From contig CAWCJL010000008.1 of assembly GCA_963795775.1 (NCBI GenBank), positions 372,001 to 436,000 on the forward strand: a stretch of 64,000 bases of DNA. Reading direction: 5' to 3'. Below, piece after piece: positions 51,439-61,257 of this stretch. Both the position numbers and the translations under genes were made by a program. Source of the stretch: CAWCJL01 sp963795775 (lineage in GTDB: Bacteria > Acidobacteriota > Terriglobia > Terriglobales > Acidobacteriaceae). The notes under the pieces were generated by a model, which was not told the DNA's origin, did no database searches, and was given only the letters and a program-made list of their open reading frames with translations. The stretch's first letter is position 1, and each line of letters starts with the position of its first letter.

Positions 51439-52286
51439 AGTTCATCACGTATCTCAATGAAAACGGGCGGGCAACACCGGGGCTGCTCGAGGGCAACCGG
51501 GTTTTCGATCTTTCGCCGCTTGGATTTAGGGACCTCGAAGCTCTGATTGCGGGCGGCGCCGACGCACTTCGCAGGGCCGCAGACCTCAGTCGAAGTGGCG
51601 CGCAGAGCCGGCCTGCAGCGGAAATACAACTTCTCGCACCGCTGCTCCACCCCCCGCGTATCTTCTGCGTGGGCCTGAATTACCTCGATCACGCAGCGGA
51701 ATCGAAGATGGTGGTCCCGCAATATCCCACTATCTTTATGAAGTTGCCCTCCGCGATCACCGGTCCGGGGAGCGATATCGTGCTACCGGCCCAAAGTTCG
51801 CAGCCCGACTACGAAGCCGAGCTAGCGGTGGTGATCGGCAGAGGCGGGTCGCGCATATCCGCGGATACCTGGCGCGAGCACGTCTTTGGCTACACCATCC
51901 TGAACGACGTGAGTGCGCGCGACGTACAACTCGCCACCTCGCAATGGACGCTGGGCAAGAGCTTCCCAACCTTCTGCCCGCTCGGTCCGTGGATCGTGAC
52001 CGCCGATGAAATACCGGACCCGCATGGGTTGGAGATACAGCTTTCCATTGATGGAGAAGTCCTGCAGCACGCAAACACCCGGGAGTTCATCTTCGATATA
52101 CCAAAAATCCTGGGCTATATCTCGAATGTCGTGCCCCTCGAGCCCGGCGATATCGTCAGCACCGGCACTCCTTCGGGGGTGGGACTGGGCCGCACGCCGC
52201 ATCGCTGGCTTAAAAGCGGCGAAGAGATCGCGATCGAGGTAAGTGGTATCGGAACTCTGCGCAACCGCACACGCGCAGAGAGATAG
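51435..52286 (+). CDS. Fumarylacetoacetate-hydrolase-family enzyme, probable 2,4-diketo-3-deoxy-L-fuconate hydrolase
   Basis: A 283-residue FAH-fold hydrolase starting with GTG inside the fuconate dehydratase stop. The metal site is formed by EAELAVVIG and NDVSARDVQ; FCVGLNYLDHA and STGTPSGVGLG are family blocks. In the non-phosphorylative L-fucose pathway this family splits 2,4-diketo-3-deoxy-L-fuconate into pyruvate and L-lactate, which fits the operon. Closely related enzymes act on other diketo acids, so the substrate is inferred from context. Confidence 0.88.
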   Translation: MKFITYLNENGRATPGLLEGNRVFDLSPLGFRDLEALIAGGADALRRAADLSRSGAQSRPAAEIQLLAPLLHPPRIFCVGLNYLDHAAESKMVVPQYPTIFMKLPSAITGPGSDIVLPAQSSQPDYEAELAVVIGRGGSRISADTWREHVFGYTILNDVSARDVQLATSQWTLGKSFPTFCPLGPWIVTADEIPDPHGLEIQLSIDGEVLQHANTREFIFDIPKILGYISNVVPLEPGDIVSTGTPSGVGLGRTPHRWLKSGEEIAIEVSGIGTLRNRTRAER

Positions 52287-52304
52287 CGCTGTGCTTCACA
52301 GCTC

Positions 52305-53726
52305 TCAGACAGGCTGAAAACGCAACACGTAGGCGTAATCTCCGGGTAGAGCGGCAGGCAGTTGTACCTGGATATCTGCTCCTTTTTGCGACCACTTCAA
52401 CGGCTTCTCTACCCCGAGGAGATAGACGGCAGTGCCGGGCTTTGCCGCCACGGATTTCAAAGTCAGAGCCGTGGCGGGCGGCTTGCCCAGAAGGATGGCA
52501 TAGACATCGGCCCCCTTGGCGGTGAAGCGGACTTTCGGCCCGTCAGCGGTCTCGCCTTCCGCGTGCGTCCACGGATGCGTGTCATAGATAGCCTCGCCGT
52601 TCTGGTGAAGCCATGCACCGAGTGCGCGCAGGCGCTCCATCTGCACGGGCGGGATGGTGCCGTCGTCCTCCGGCCCCACGTCCAGCAGCAGGTTGCCGTT
52701 CTTGCTCACGATGTCCACCAGGAGATAGATGAGCGCGTCCGGAGCGATCGTCTCTGCTTCGCCCTCTGCGCGGTTGTAGCCGAACGAGCGGCCCAAACCG
52801 CGGCACTCTTCCCATTTCTTCGCGCTGATCTCTTTCAGGGTCTGGTATTCCGGCGAGGTGTAGTCCGCGTGTTTAATCCCGAAGCGATCATCCACGACCC
52901 CGTCCGGCACCGCGTTGTAGAACTCCGCTTCTATCTCCATCGGATTGCCTGACTTGGGATAGTCGATATCGTTCCACAGCACAGACGGATGATAGCGATG
53001 AATGAGTTCGCGGTATTGTGCGTCCACATAGCGCCCATATTCCGGGCTTTGCGGCTTCACTGTCTCGTAATCCGCCGGCGTTTTTATAGGCCCGGGTACA
53101 AAGGTCCAGTCATATCCGCCGGAGTAATAGAGCCCCATCTTCATCCCGGCCTTGCGCACGGAGGCGGTGAGTTCGCCCACAATATCGCGGTTTGCGTGCT
53201 GGCGATCCGGCGGCAGCACGGGGTTTGGCGTAGTACTGGGCCACAGGGTGAAGCCGTCGTGGTGCTTGGTGGTCAGCACAACGTACTTCGCGCCACTGTC
53301 CTTGAATATCTGCGCCCAGGTATCCGGATTCCACTTGGCGGATTCCCGATTGAAAGTAGAAGCGAAGTTGTAGTAGTTGTAATTCGCCCCGTAATGCTCG
53401 CGATGATAGGCCTGCGTGGGTGAGCCATCGATCCGCATCACGTTGTAATACCACTCGGCATACGGATTGTTCTTGATGTAGTCTTCGCTGCTGAAGTCAT
53501 GACCCGGGTGCACGAGTGGCGCCCAGCCTGGCACGGAATACAACCCCCAATGGACGAAGATCCCGAGCTTCGCATCGGCATACCACTGCGGCAACGGATG
53601 CTGATTCAGGGACTCAAGCGTCGGCTTGTACTGCGCAGGCACAGGCTGCTGCGCCACTCCACTGCTCATCGCGGCGGCCAAAGCACACGCCGTGCTGACC
53701 GATACACCCCACCTGAAATGCGCCAT
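52305..53726 (-). CDS. Secreted alpha-L-fucosidase (GH29)
   Basis: A retaining fucosidase releasing terminal L-fucose. A signal peptide ends near residue 26 (SSGVAQQ). The catalytic barrel has GIFVHWGLYSVPGWAP, YVVLTTKHHDGFTLW and VLWNDIDYP, where the Asp after WN is the expected nucleophile; NGNLLLDVGPEDDGTI is also typical of GH29. A C-terminal beta domain follows. Length 473 residues. It converges on the L-fuconate operon, with stops 18 bases apart, tying extracellular fucose release to intracellular oxidation. Confidence 0.94.
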   Translation of the reverse strand: MAHFRWGVSVSTACALAAAMSSGVAQQPVPAQYKPTLESLNQHPLPQWYADAKLGIFVHWGLYSVPGWAPLVHPGHDFSSEDYIKNNPYAEWYYNVMRIDGSPTQAYHREHYGANYNYYNFASTFNRESAKWNPDTWAQIFKDSGAKYVVLTTKHHDGFTLWPSTTPNPVLPPDRQHANRDIVGELTASVRKAGMKMGLYYSGGYDWTFVPGPIKTPADYETVKPQSPEYGRYVDAQYRELIHRYHPSVLWNDIDYPKSGNPMEIEAEFYNAVPDGVVDDRFGIKHADYTSPEYQTLKEISAKKWEECRGLGRSFGYNRAEGEAETIAPDALIYLLVDIVSKNGNLLLDVGPEDDGTIPPVQMERLRALGAWLHQNGEAIYDTHPWTHAEGETADGPKVRFTAKGADVYAILLGKPPATALTLKSVAAKPGTAVYLLGVEKPLKWSQKGADIQVQLPAALPGDYAYVLRFQPV

Positions 53727-53751
53727 CTACACACTCCTGAACACCCCTGTC

Positions 53752-54081
53752 TCATGCCCGATAGAAGTCCCTGACTCCTCGGCTTCTAAGAACTTTCATT
53801 CCGATCCAACAAGCCAGCCAGCCTATAACGAAGTAGACTCCCACATTCACCCCAGCCGCTTCCCACAGCGGCCATGCGTGCACGTTGCCGCGCACCCCTC
53901 CGGCCGCGATGATTCCCGGGACCAGAAGCGCGAACATGCATCGCTGAACCGTTCCAATGAAGGGATTTTCAGAGATCAACGACAGCTTCGGGAGAATGAA
54001 CGTAAAAATTCCTGATAGCCCTCCCAACGCTATACCGCAGATTGCCTTCCGACTCACGCAGTTTGCTACGCGCTCAGCCAT
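53752..54081 (-). CDS. Small hypothetical membrane protein
   Basis: A 109-residue protein with three hydrophobic stretches (about 14-33, 45-62 and 75-95) and a basic C-terminus. The ATG at 54081 follows AGGAG by 11 bases. An open frame extends further upstream to 54405, but that part is cysteine/arginine-rich and overlaps trpG, so it is not coding. I do not recognise the family. It lies just upstream of the fucosidase gene on the same strand, 25 bases away. Confidence 0.6.
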   Translation of the reverse strand: MAERVANCVSRKAICGIALGGLSGIFTFILPKLSLISENPFIGTVQRCMFALLVPGIIAAGGVRGNVHAWPLWEAAGVNVGVYFVIGWLACWIGMKVLRSRGVRDFYRA

Positions 54082-54385
54082 ATTGCAATCGTCTCCTGAT
54101 TCCGTTAGATCGAACTCAACCAATGGCACAAGCTCGCCTGACTGACAACCGAAGTACCCATACCGCTTCATTGCGCGCAGGCAACACCTCGCTTGCCCGG
54201 CGAACACGCGCCCAACAAGTTCGGCGCCCGTGCCAGACACGCCCGATTGGCAGAATGAGACTATCACCGAGTTCCGTTTGCCACGGTTCATTACCGGCTT
54301 GAGCGCCCCGCAGCATGGCTGGGAGCACATCGAGCGCCAACGCTTTACACTGAAGAGGGGCGAGCGCTCGGTGCTCGCAAACACC
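54082..54385. other. Spacer upstream of trpG with no recognised feature
   Basis: This 304-base stretch between divergent genes contains no convincing gene. I see no clear promoter, attenuator hairpin with T-tract or tryptophan-rich leader peptide ahead of trpG. Confidence 0.4.
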
Positions 54386-54951
<566 letters not shown>

Positions 54952-54955
<4 letters not shown>

Positions 54956-56028
54956 AAGACCTTTACCTTGAATGTCAGGTACTTCTTCGGGTTCTCGCGA
55001 ATAGAAGTGACCAGGTTGCGCGTCTCGGCTATCGCCTGGTCGGCATTGTTGTAGAGGGCCGGGTTGCGCACCAACTGTCCGATCGTGCCCTCGCCATTGT
55101 CGATACGTGCAGTAATAGAGTTCAGCCGCTCCACAGTATCGCGGAAGCGCTGCTGGAATTGCGGATCTTTCGCCAGCATGCCAAGCGTTCCGTGCCCCTG
55201 GTTGATGTCGGCCATCAGTTTGTTCGCGCTCGCCACCGTCTGGTTCAGGTTGTTATACAGCGCGTCGTCCTTGACTAATTTGCCGATGGAACCCTGACCG
55301 CTGTCGATCTGGTTCGCAATGTGGCTCAGACGCGCGGACGTCTGGTTCAGATTGTTGTACAAGGCATCATCGGTGATCAGCTTTCCGATCGAGCCCTTGC
55401 CGTTGCTGACCTCATCTACGAGGTGCTGTAACTGGTTGATGGTGGCGTTGGCCTTGTTATAAAGGTCGGGATTGTTGATCAATTGTCCGATGGATCCCTT
55501 GCCGCTGTTCAGCGCATCGACCAGGCTGTTCACCTTGCCAAGAATCACGTTCACCTGTTCAACGGTGCCCTGGCTGGACTTGATGACGTCGGAAAGGTTA
55601 GGCGTTTCGGTCGTCGGCAGTTCATCGTTTTTGCTGATTTGCGGGCCGGTGGCGTGCTTTGAGTCGATTTCCACGACCGTATCGCCAAGCACGCCGATGG
55701 TATCCAGGCTGGCCGTGGAGTCCTTATGAATACCCTTGATGTACTTGTCGCTGAGCTTCATCGTGACCTCCACCGGGGTCAGCTTCCGCTCTGGCACAAT
55801 GCGCACCGATTTCACATTTCCGATGGTCACGCCTTGCAGGTTCACCGGCGCGCCGATCTTTACACCGGAGGCATCCTCAAAATAGGAGCGGACCGTTATC
55901 TTCCCGGAGAAGAACCCGCCCGTGCTACCGGACATGAGGAAAATAAGGGCCGTCAACGCCAGCAGCGCCACGATGACCAGAACACCCACCTTCAGTTGCG
56001 ACCATTGCACTTCCTGTTGACTGGGCAC
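54952..56028 (-). CDS. MlaD-like MCE-domain protein with five 34-residue repeats
   Basis: MCE proteins form periplasmic hexamers that carry lipids between membranes. This 358-residue protein starts with GTG, has one N-terminal transmembrane helix (about 12-33) and an MCE domain (about 40-125; GVKIGAPVNLQGVTIG, GVLGDTVVEID). From about 176 to 345 it has five tandem 34-residue repeats with core GSIGxLxxDxxLYNN, probably helical and extending the tunnel. No MlaE permease or MlaF ATPase gene is visible beside it, which is unusual because they are often neighbours. Confidence 0.88.
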
Positions 56029-56169
56029 AGGTCCTCTCGTTCAGACGCGACAGTGGCTTCCCCCTGAGCTTAAACCACCGGCGGCTGCCTGGTTGTACGT
56101 ATTCCCGCCCGTTTGGATGTGCAAGCACACATGGGCGTTGCAGTGATGTCGCGAAAGGCCGCGTGAGCA

Positions 56170-56568
56170 TCAGCCTCCGCAGCCTTCACTCCCTTCCAGG
56201 ATCACCATCGCCATGGCGTGCAGTGGGGTATGGGTGAGCGTGAGATGCACCTCCGTCACGCCCATCTCTGCGGCGCGCTGCGCTGCCCGGCCGTGGAGGT
56301 GCAAGATCGGCCGGCCGCCCGGCTCGCGCGCCACTTCGATCTCCTTCCACGTGACGCCCTGGGCGATGCCGGTTCCCAGCGACTTGGCGGCGGCTTCTTT
56401 CGCCGCGAACCGCGCCGCAAAGCTTTCCGCTGCCGTGTGGCGTTTGCGCTGACAATACGTGATCTCCGCAGGCGTATACACGTGTTCCAGAAAGCGCTGC
56501 CCAAAGCGCTCGATCGAGCGCGCGATGCGGCTCACTTCCATCAGATCCATGCCCGTGCCGCGGATCAT
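56170..56568 (-). CDS. acpS: Holo-[acyl-carrier-protein] synthase AcpS
   Basis: Transfers phosphopantetheine from CoA to acyl carrier protein. The 132-residue protein begins MIRGTGMDLMEVSRI with the metal-binding Asp8 and has FAAKEAAAKSLGTGI with Glu58 and the essential lysines. ATG 56568 is chosen because it gives the family N-terminus; the frame is open to 56610. It lies upstream of the MCE gene on the same strand with a 141-base gap. Confidence 0.94.
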   Translation of the reverse strand: MIRGTGMDLMEVSRIARSIERFGQRFLEHVYTPAEITYCQRKRHTAAESFAARFAAKEAAAKSLGTGIAQGVTWKEIEVAREPGGRPILHLHGRAAQRAAEMGVTEVHLTLTHTPLHAMAMVILEGSEGCGG

Positions 56569-56699
56569 CACTGGCTCCCGTCTGCCAGCACCGTACCACA
56601 TGCCTCGCATCCGATGGTCACACGTTACGTTCCCCGGAGGTCACGAAGGCTCCCTCGATTGCATTTACGATCCGCTGCTCTGAGGCCGATGAGGAAAGC

Positions 56700-57092
56700 A
56701 TGAAGCATGGAATCGAAGACCTGTTCAGAATCCTGCGGCGGGACCCGCTCCACCCTTTGCACCTAACCGCGTACTGCCAGGATGATCCGGCACAGCTTGG
56801 AGAATCGCTCGCTCCGGCGATTTCCGGGTGCGGCGGCTGGCTGCTCGGGTGCTCCCCTGCACCCGGCAACAACATCCGCGCCACTTTTGAGATCGAACGC
56901 GGTGCCTCGCTGGAGTTGTATGCCGTGCTTGCCCGGCTTGGCCTCCGACTGGATGAGGGCTCGGAGCGGGCCATGACGCAGACCTGCCAGTGCACACATT
57001 ACATCCCGGAGATGGCGCGGCTCGATATCATCACGGTGGAGTTGCTGATCGAACAGCTTCACGGGGACGCCTTCCTGGGCATGGCCGCGTAG
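56700..57092 (+). CDS. Hypothetical protein
   Basis: A 130-residue acidic soluble protein with no signal or membrane segment that I do not recognise. GAGGAAAGC precedes the ATG. It contains a Cys-rich spot (QTCQCTH at about 104-110) and a leucine-rich C-terminal helix (DIITVELLIEQLHGDAFLG). Its stop directly abuts the recG stop from the other strand. Codon use looks normal for the window. Function unknown. Confidence 0.6.
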   Translation: MKHGIEDLFRILRRDPLHPLHLTAYCQDDPAQLGESLAPAISGCGGWLLGCSPAPGNNIRATFEIERGASLELYAVLARLGLRLDEGSERAMTQTCQCTHYIPEMARLDIITVELLIEQLHGDAFLGMAA

Positions 57093-59324
57093 CTAGCCCG
57101 CCTCTACCAGGCCATAGCGGCGCTGCCAGGCGAGCTTGAGCCGCGCTGAGACCTGGGCCCGTTCTTCCCCACTGGCCTCCTCCTCGGGCTTCAGGGCGAA
57201 GCGCGCGGCCTCCTCCTTGGCCGTCTCCAGCAACTCGCGATCACGCTGCAGGTCCGCAACACGGAAATCCGGTAAGCCCGCCTGCCGGGTCCCGAAGATC
57301 TCGCCCTGTCCACGCAGGCTCAGGTCCAGTTCGGCAAGTTCAAAGCCATCCTGCGTGCGTACCATCGCATTCAGGCGCTCTTCGGCTTCCGGAGAAACCC
57401 GGCCGCTGGTCATGAGAATGCAATAGCTCTTGGCCTGCCCGCGGCCCACGCGGCCACGCAACTGATGCATCTGGGCCAGGCCGAAGCGCTCCGCGTGCTC
57501 AATCACCATCACAGTGGCGTTCGGCACATCCACGCCCACCTCAATCACGGTGGTCGCGATCAGCACATCGATCTCACCCCGCTGGAACCGGCGCATGATG
57601 ATCTCTTTCTCGTCCGCATCCAGACGCCCGTGCAGCAGGCCCAATCGCATGCCGGCCAGTGCTCCGGCGCGGAGCTCTTCATACATGTCGGTGGCGGCCT
57701 TGAGCGTGGGCTTTTCGAATAGCGAAGCGGTCTGGCCTGCCTTCCCCACCTTCTCCCCTTTTTTCGCGGGCGGCTCTTCGCTGTCGGCCTGCGCAAAATC
57801 CAGCTCCGGCTGGTCTTCGCGCGCGCCTTCAATCACCGGGTACACAACATAGGCCTGGTGCCCGGCCGCGACCTGCTTGCGCACAAAGCCCCAGACATCC
57901 TGCGCGCGATCGTCGGGCACCCATTTTGTAACAATGGGCGTGCGCCCCGGGGGCAATTCGTCGAGAATGCTCAGATCGAGATCGCCGTAGAGCGATAGCG
58001 CCAGCGTGCGCGGGATCGGCGTTGCCGTCATCACCAGCACATCCGGCTCGCCCTGGCCGGGCTTTTTCATCAGGCGAAAGCGCTGCATGACGCCGAAACG
58101 ATGCTGCTCGTCCACCACGACCAGCCCCAGCCGATCGAAATCCACCTTTTCCTCGATGAGCGCATGCGTGCCGATAATTACATCCGCTTCTCCGCGTGCG
58201 ATCCTGCCCCGCGCGGAACGCTTGCGATCTTCATCCAGCGAGCCGGTCAGCAGCACCACTCGATAGGGACGCTTGGCACGCTCCAGCAGCTTGCGCGCAC
58301 CCAGGTAATGCTGAGTGGCCAGAATTTCGGTCGGGGCCATCAGCGCTGCCTGGTAGCCATTCTCGACTGCTACCAGCATGGCCTGCAGCGCCACGATCGT
58401 TTTCCCGGAACCCACATCGCCCTGCAGCAGGCGGCGCATGGGGCTGCTCTTACGCATATCTGCCACTATCTCACTCAAAGCCTGCTTCTGCGCCGCCGTG
58501 GGATGAAACGGCAGCACCTCGCGCAGTGCACCACGTACCTGCTCCGTCGTTTCAAAGGCGATCCCCACGCGATCCTTCAACTTGCGGCGCTTCAGCTCCA
58601 GCCCCAGCTCCAGGTAGAACAGCTCTTCGAAAATGAGCCGGCGATGGGCGGCGCTGCGTGCCGACTGCAACTGTGCCATGGGCGTGCCGGGGTCGGGAAA
58701 ATGTACTTGCCGCAGTGCCTCTTCCCGCGAGGGCAGCCCAAGCCGCGCCAGCATCGCCGCCGGGAGCGTCTCCGGAATCCTGCCTTTGAGTTCTTCCAGC
58801 AGGTCATGGAAGACCCGGCGTTGCCATCGCGTCCCCAGCTTCGCGCCTCCCAGGCTTTCATACACCGGTGTAATGCGTCCGACTTCAAGCTGCCGCCCTT
58901 CTTCATCGTCAGCGGAAGGCAAGATCTCGAATTGCGGCTGGATCATCTTGAAGCCACGGCTCGAACGCGACGGTTCCACGCGCCCATAGAGCGCGATCAT
59001 CTGGCCCGGCTGGAATTTGTCTTTCAGGTACGTTCCGCGAAACCAGATGCACTTCAGCGTGTCCAGTCCCTGCCCGACTGTGAGCTCGAAAATGGGCATG
59101 CTCCGTGTGCGCAGCAGAACGCTGCCCCGCACTTCGCCCACCACGCTCGCGTTGTCTCCTGGCTGCAGTTCGCGGAAGGCGCGGACATCCGCCCGGTCCT
59201 CATAGCGGAACGGCAGATGAAACAGCAGATCTTCTACGGTATGGATGTCCTTGGCGGCCAGCGTCTCGGCAATGCGCGGCCCAATGCCTTTTACAAACTG
59301 AATCTGTGTATCGAGAGCCAGCAC
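57093..59324 (-). CDS. recG: ATP-dependent DNA helicase RecG
   Basis: RecG remodels stalled replication forks and Holliday junctions. From the GTG at 59324 (VLALDTQIQFVKGIGP) the protein has about 743 residues. An N-terminal wedge/OB region (about 20-200) precedes the helicase core with GDVGSGKTIVALQ (Walker A), VVDEQHRFGV (DEQH box), MTATPIPRTL, and motif VI in HQLRGRVGRGQ. The frame is open further upstream to 59525, but that part is antisense to the next gene. It converges with the hypothetical gene at 56700. Confidence 0.95.
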   Translation of the reverse strand: MLALDTQIQFVKGIGPRIAETLAAKDIHTVEDLLFHLPFRYEDRADVRAFRELQPGDNASVVGEVRGSVLLRTRSMPIFELTVGQGLDTLKCIWFRGTYLKDKFQPGQMIALYGRVEPSRSSRGFKMIQPQFEILPSADDEEGRQLEVGRITPVYESLGGAKLGTRWQRRVFHDLLEELKGRIPETLPAAMLARLGLPSREEALRQVHFPDPGTPMAQLQSARSAAHRRLIFEELFYLELGLELKRRKLKDRVGIAFETTEQVRGALREVLPFHPTAAQKQALSEIVADMRKSSPMRRLLQGDVGSGKTIVALQAMLVAVENGYQAALMAPTEILATQHYLGARKLLERAKRPYRVVLLTGSLDEDRKRSARGRIARGEADVIIGTHALIEEKVDFDRLGLVVVDEQHRFGVMQRFRLMKKPGQGEPDVLVMTATPIPRTLALSLYGDLDLSILDELPPGRTPIVTKWVPDDRAQDVWGFVRKQVAAGHQAYVVYPVIEGAREDQPELDFAQADSEEPPAKKGEKVGKAGQTASLFEKPTLKAATDMYEELRAGALAGMRLGLLHGRLDADEKEIIMRRFQRGEIDVLIATTVIEVGVDVPNATVMVIEHAERFGLAQMHQLRGRVGRGQAKSYCILMTSGRVSPEAEERLNAMVRTQDGFELAELDLSLRGQGEIFGTRQAGLPDFRVADLQRDRELLETAKEEAARFALKPEEEASGEERAQVSARLKLAWQRRYGLVEAG

Positions 59325-59424
59325 AGTTTTGATGTTACAGCCCACAGCCCGCGGCCATGGACGGGGAGGAGCGCGTCGCTGCATCGGTTCTGTGAATGCG
59401 CTACAGTGGTCCTCGTCGGCCACC

Positions 59425-60126
59425 ATGCCAGCAGATACCGAGCAACACTTCTCTCCTGCACAGCGTGTACTGCTCTCCGTGATCCCGCTGCTTGCGGCGG
59501 CACTGCTGCGCGTCCTCCATGCCACCCTTCGATATGAGACGGTGTGCGCGCCGGGCGGGCACGTTTATGGGTGGGAGGAGCGCGGCATCGGCTGCTTCTG
59601 GCACCGCTGCCTGCTTTCGGCGGCCTGTTACTTCCACGGACGTCCGCGCACCACGCTGCTCATCAGCCGAAGCTTCGACGGCGCATTGATCGCGCAGACC
59701 ATCGAGCGTCTCGGCTTTTTTACGGTGCGTGGCTCCAGTTCCCGCGGTGGCGTCTCCGGCTTGCTTGCTCTGGCGCAAGCGGTCAACAACGGCGCTTCGG
59801 CGGTGTTCCCGGCGGACGGCCCCCGCGGCCCGCGATACCAGCTCAAGCCCGGGGCCATCAAGCTGGGCCAGCTCACCGGATTGCCGGTAGGCTGTTTTTA
59901 TTTCGCGCCTGCGCGGGCATGGCAGCTGCGCTCCTGGGACGGCTTCCTCATTCCCAAGCCGTTCTCCCGCGTAGTCGTGGCCTGGGGTCGCGCAGTAGAG
60001 ATACCGCGCGAACTGGACGAAGCCGCGCTGGAAGCGAAACGCGTGGAAGTGGAGCAGGCCATGGAAGAGCTGCGGCACTATGCGGAAGCCGTTGCAGCCG
60101 CGCCGGACTTGGCTGCTCGTTCCTGA
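59425..60126 (+). CDS. DUF374 lysophospholipid acyltransferase-like protein
   Basis: A 233-residue protein with one hydrophobic N-terminal segment (about 12-30). The DUF374/LPLAT pattern is seen in WHRCLLSAACYFHGRP, ISRSFDGALIAQTIE, GSSSRGGVSGLLAL, VFPADGPRGPRYQLKPGAI and the C-terminal VVVAWGRAVEIP. The family is thought to acylate lipid A-like or phospholipid precursors. The ATG at 59425 is in a normal position. It is followed 42 bases later by queA on the same strand. Confidence 0.87.
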   Translation: MPADTEQHFSPAQRVLLSVIPLLAAALLRVLHATLRYETVCAPGGHVYGWEERGIGCFWHRCLLSAACYFHGRPRTTLLISRSFDGALIAQTIERLGFFTVRGSSSRGGVSGLLALAQAVNNGASAVFPADGPRGPRYQLKPGAIKLGQLTGLPVGCFYFAPARAWQLRSWDGFLIPKPFSRVVVAWGRAVEIPRELDEAALEAKRVEVEQAMEELRHYAEAVAAAPDLAARS

Positions 60127-60168
60127 TACCGCAGAACATCCCGCGCGAACCCCCTAAAATAAGAACGC

Positions 60169-61246
60169 GTGCTTGTCACCGATTTCGATTTCCTTCTTCC
60201 AGAAGAGCTGATCGCACAGGAACCGCCCGCGGAGCGCGGCACCTCCCGCATGCTGGCGCTCGATCGCAGTACCGGCGCTTGGCGCGATGAGGAGTTTCGC
60301 AGCTTTCCAGACCTGCTGCGCTGCGGCGACGTGCTGGTACTGAACAATAGCCGCGTGCTGCCGGCTCGCTTGTTCGCCCGCCGTGTCGCCGCAGGCGCAT
60401 CCGCACAAGCGCCGTCTGGACGCATCGAAGTGCTGCTTACGGAACAGCAGAGCGCGTGGGAGTGGAGGGCATTGGTCAGGCCTGGCAAAAAGGTCCGCGT
60501 GGGCGAGCATCTCGAGTTCCGCGCTGCGGAAACCGATGCCGGCCCGCTGCTCCGGGCCGAGGTGCTGGACCGCGGCGAGTTGGGCGAGCGCCTTCTCCGC
60601 TTCTCCCCCGTCGAAGACTTCTACGGCGAAATTGAGCGGATCGGGCACATGCCGCTGCCACCCTATATCCATCGCGCCGATCACGCCGCCGACCGCGAGC
60701 GCTATCAGACAGTCTACGCGGCAGAGCGTGGCTCGGTGGCTGCGCCCACGGCCGGCCTGCACTTCACGCCGGAAATCCTGGAGCGAATTGCGGAACGTGG
60801 TGTAGAGATCGTCTACATCACACTGCACGTGGGCCTGGGCACTTTCCAGCCCGTGCGGGTGTCGCGGTTGGACGAGATCCATCTGCATACCGAGCACTAC
60901 ACCCTGCCGGAGAGCAACGGCCGCTGCGGTAAACGCCGCACGCAAGCAGGGCCGGCGAGTGGTGGCCGCGGGCACCACCACCGTGCGCACATTGGAGCAC
61001 TGTGCGGCGCAGTCCGCGGATGGCATGCTCACTCCCGGCAGCGGCGCTACCAGCATTTTTCTCGCGCCAGGCTACAAATTCCGCATGGTGGACGCGCTTT
61101 TGACCAACTTTCACCTGCCGCAGTCCACCCTACTCATGCTGGTTTCCGCGTTTGCCGGACGGGAGAACACGCTCCGCGCATACGAGCACGCCGTGGCAGC
61201 GCGGTACCGCTTCTTCTCCTACGGCGACTGCATGTTTATCGCCTAG
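60169..61246 (+). CDS. queA: tRNA preQ1(34) S-adenosylmethionine ribosyltransferase-isomerase QueA, frameshifted
   Basis: QueA turns preQ1 in tRNA into epoxyqueuosine with SAM as ribosyl donor. GTG 60169 gives VTDFDFLLPEELIAQEP, the family start. Further blocks are RLFARRV, SVAAPTAGLHFT and HVGLGTFQPVR. The frame breaks at AGCAACGG (60916-60917): one extra A separates YTLPES from TAAAVNAARKQGRRVVAAGTT, where the second frame ends in YGDCMFIA at 61246. Restored length is 358 residues, typical of QueA. Confidence 0.95.
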
Positions 61247-61257
61247 CCTTACACTGA

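Noticed and set aside
58101..59537. Plus-strand frame of 478 codons
   Set aside because: It is antisense to recG; His/Gln-rich composition without domains.
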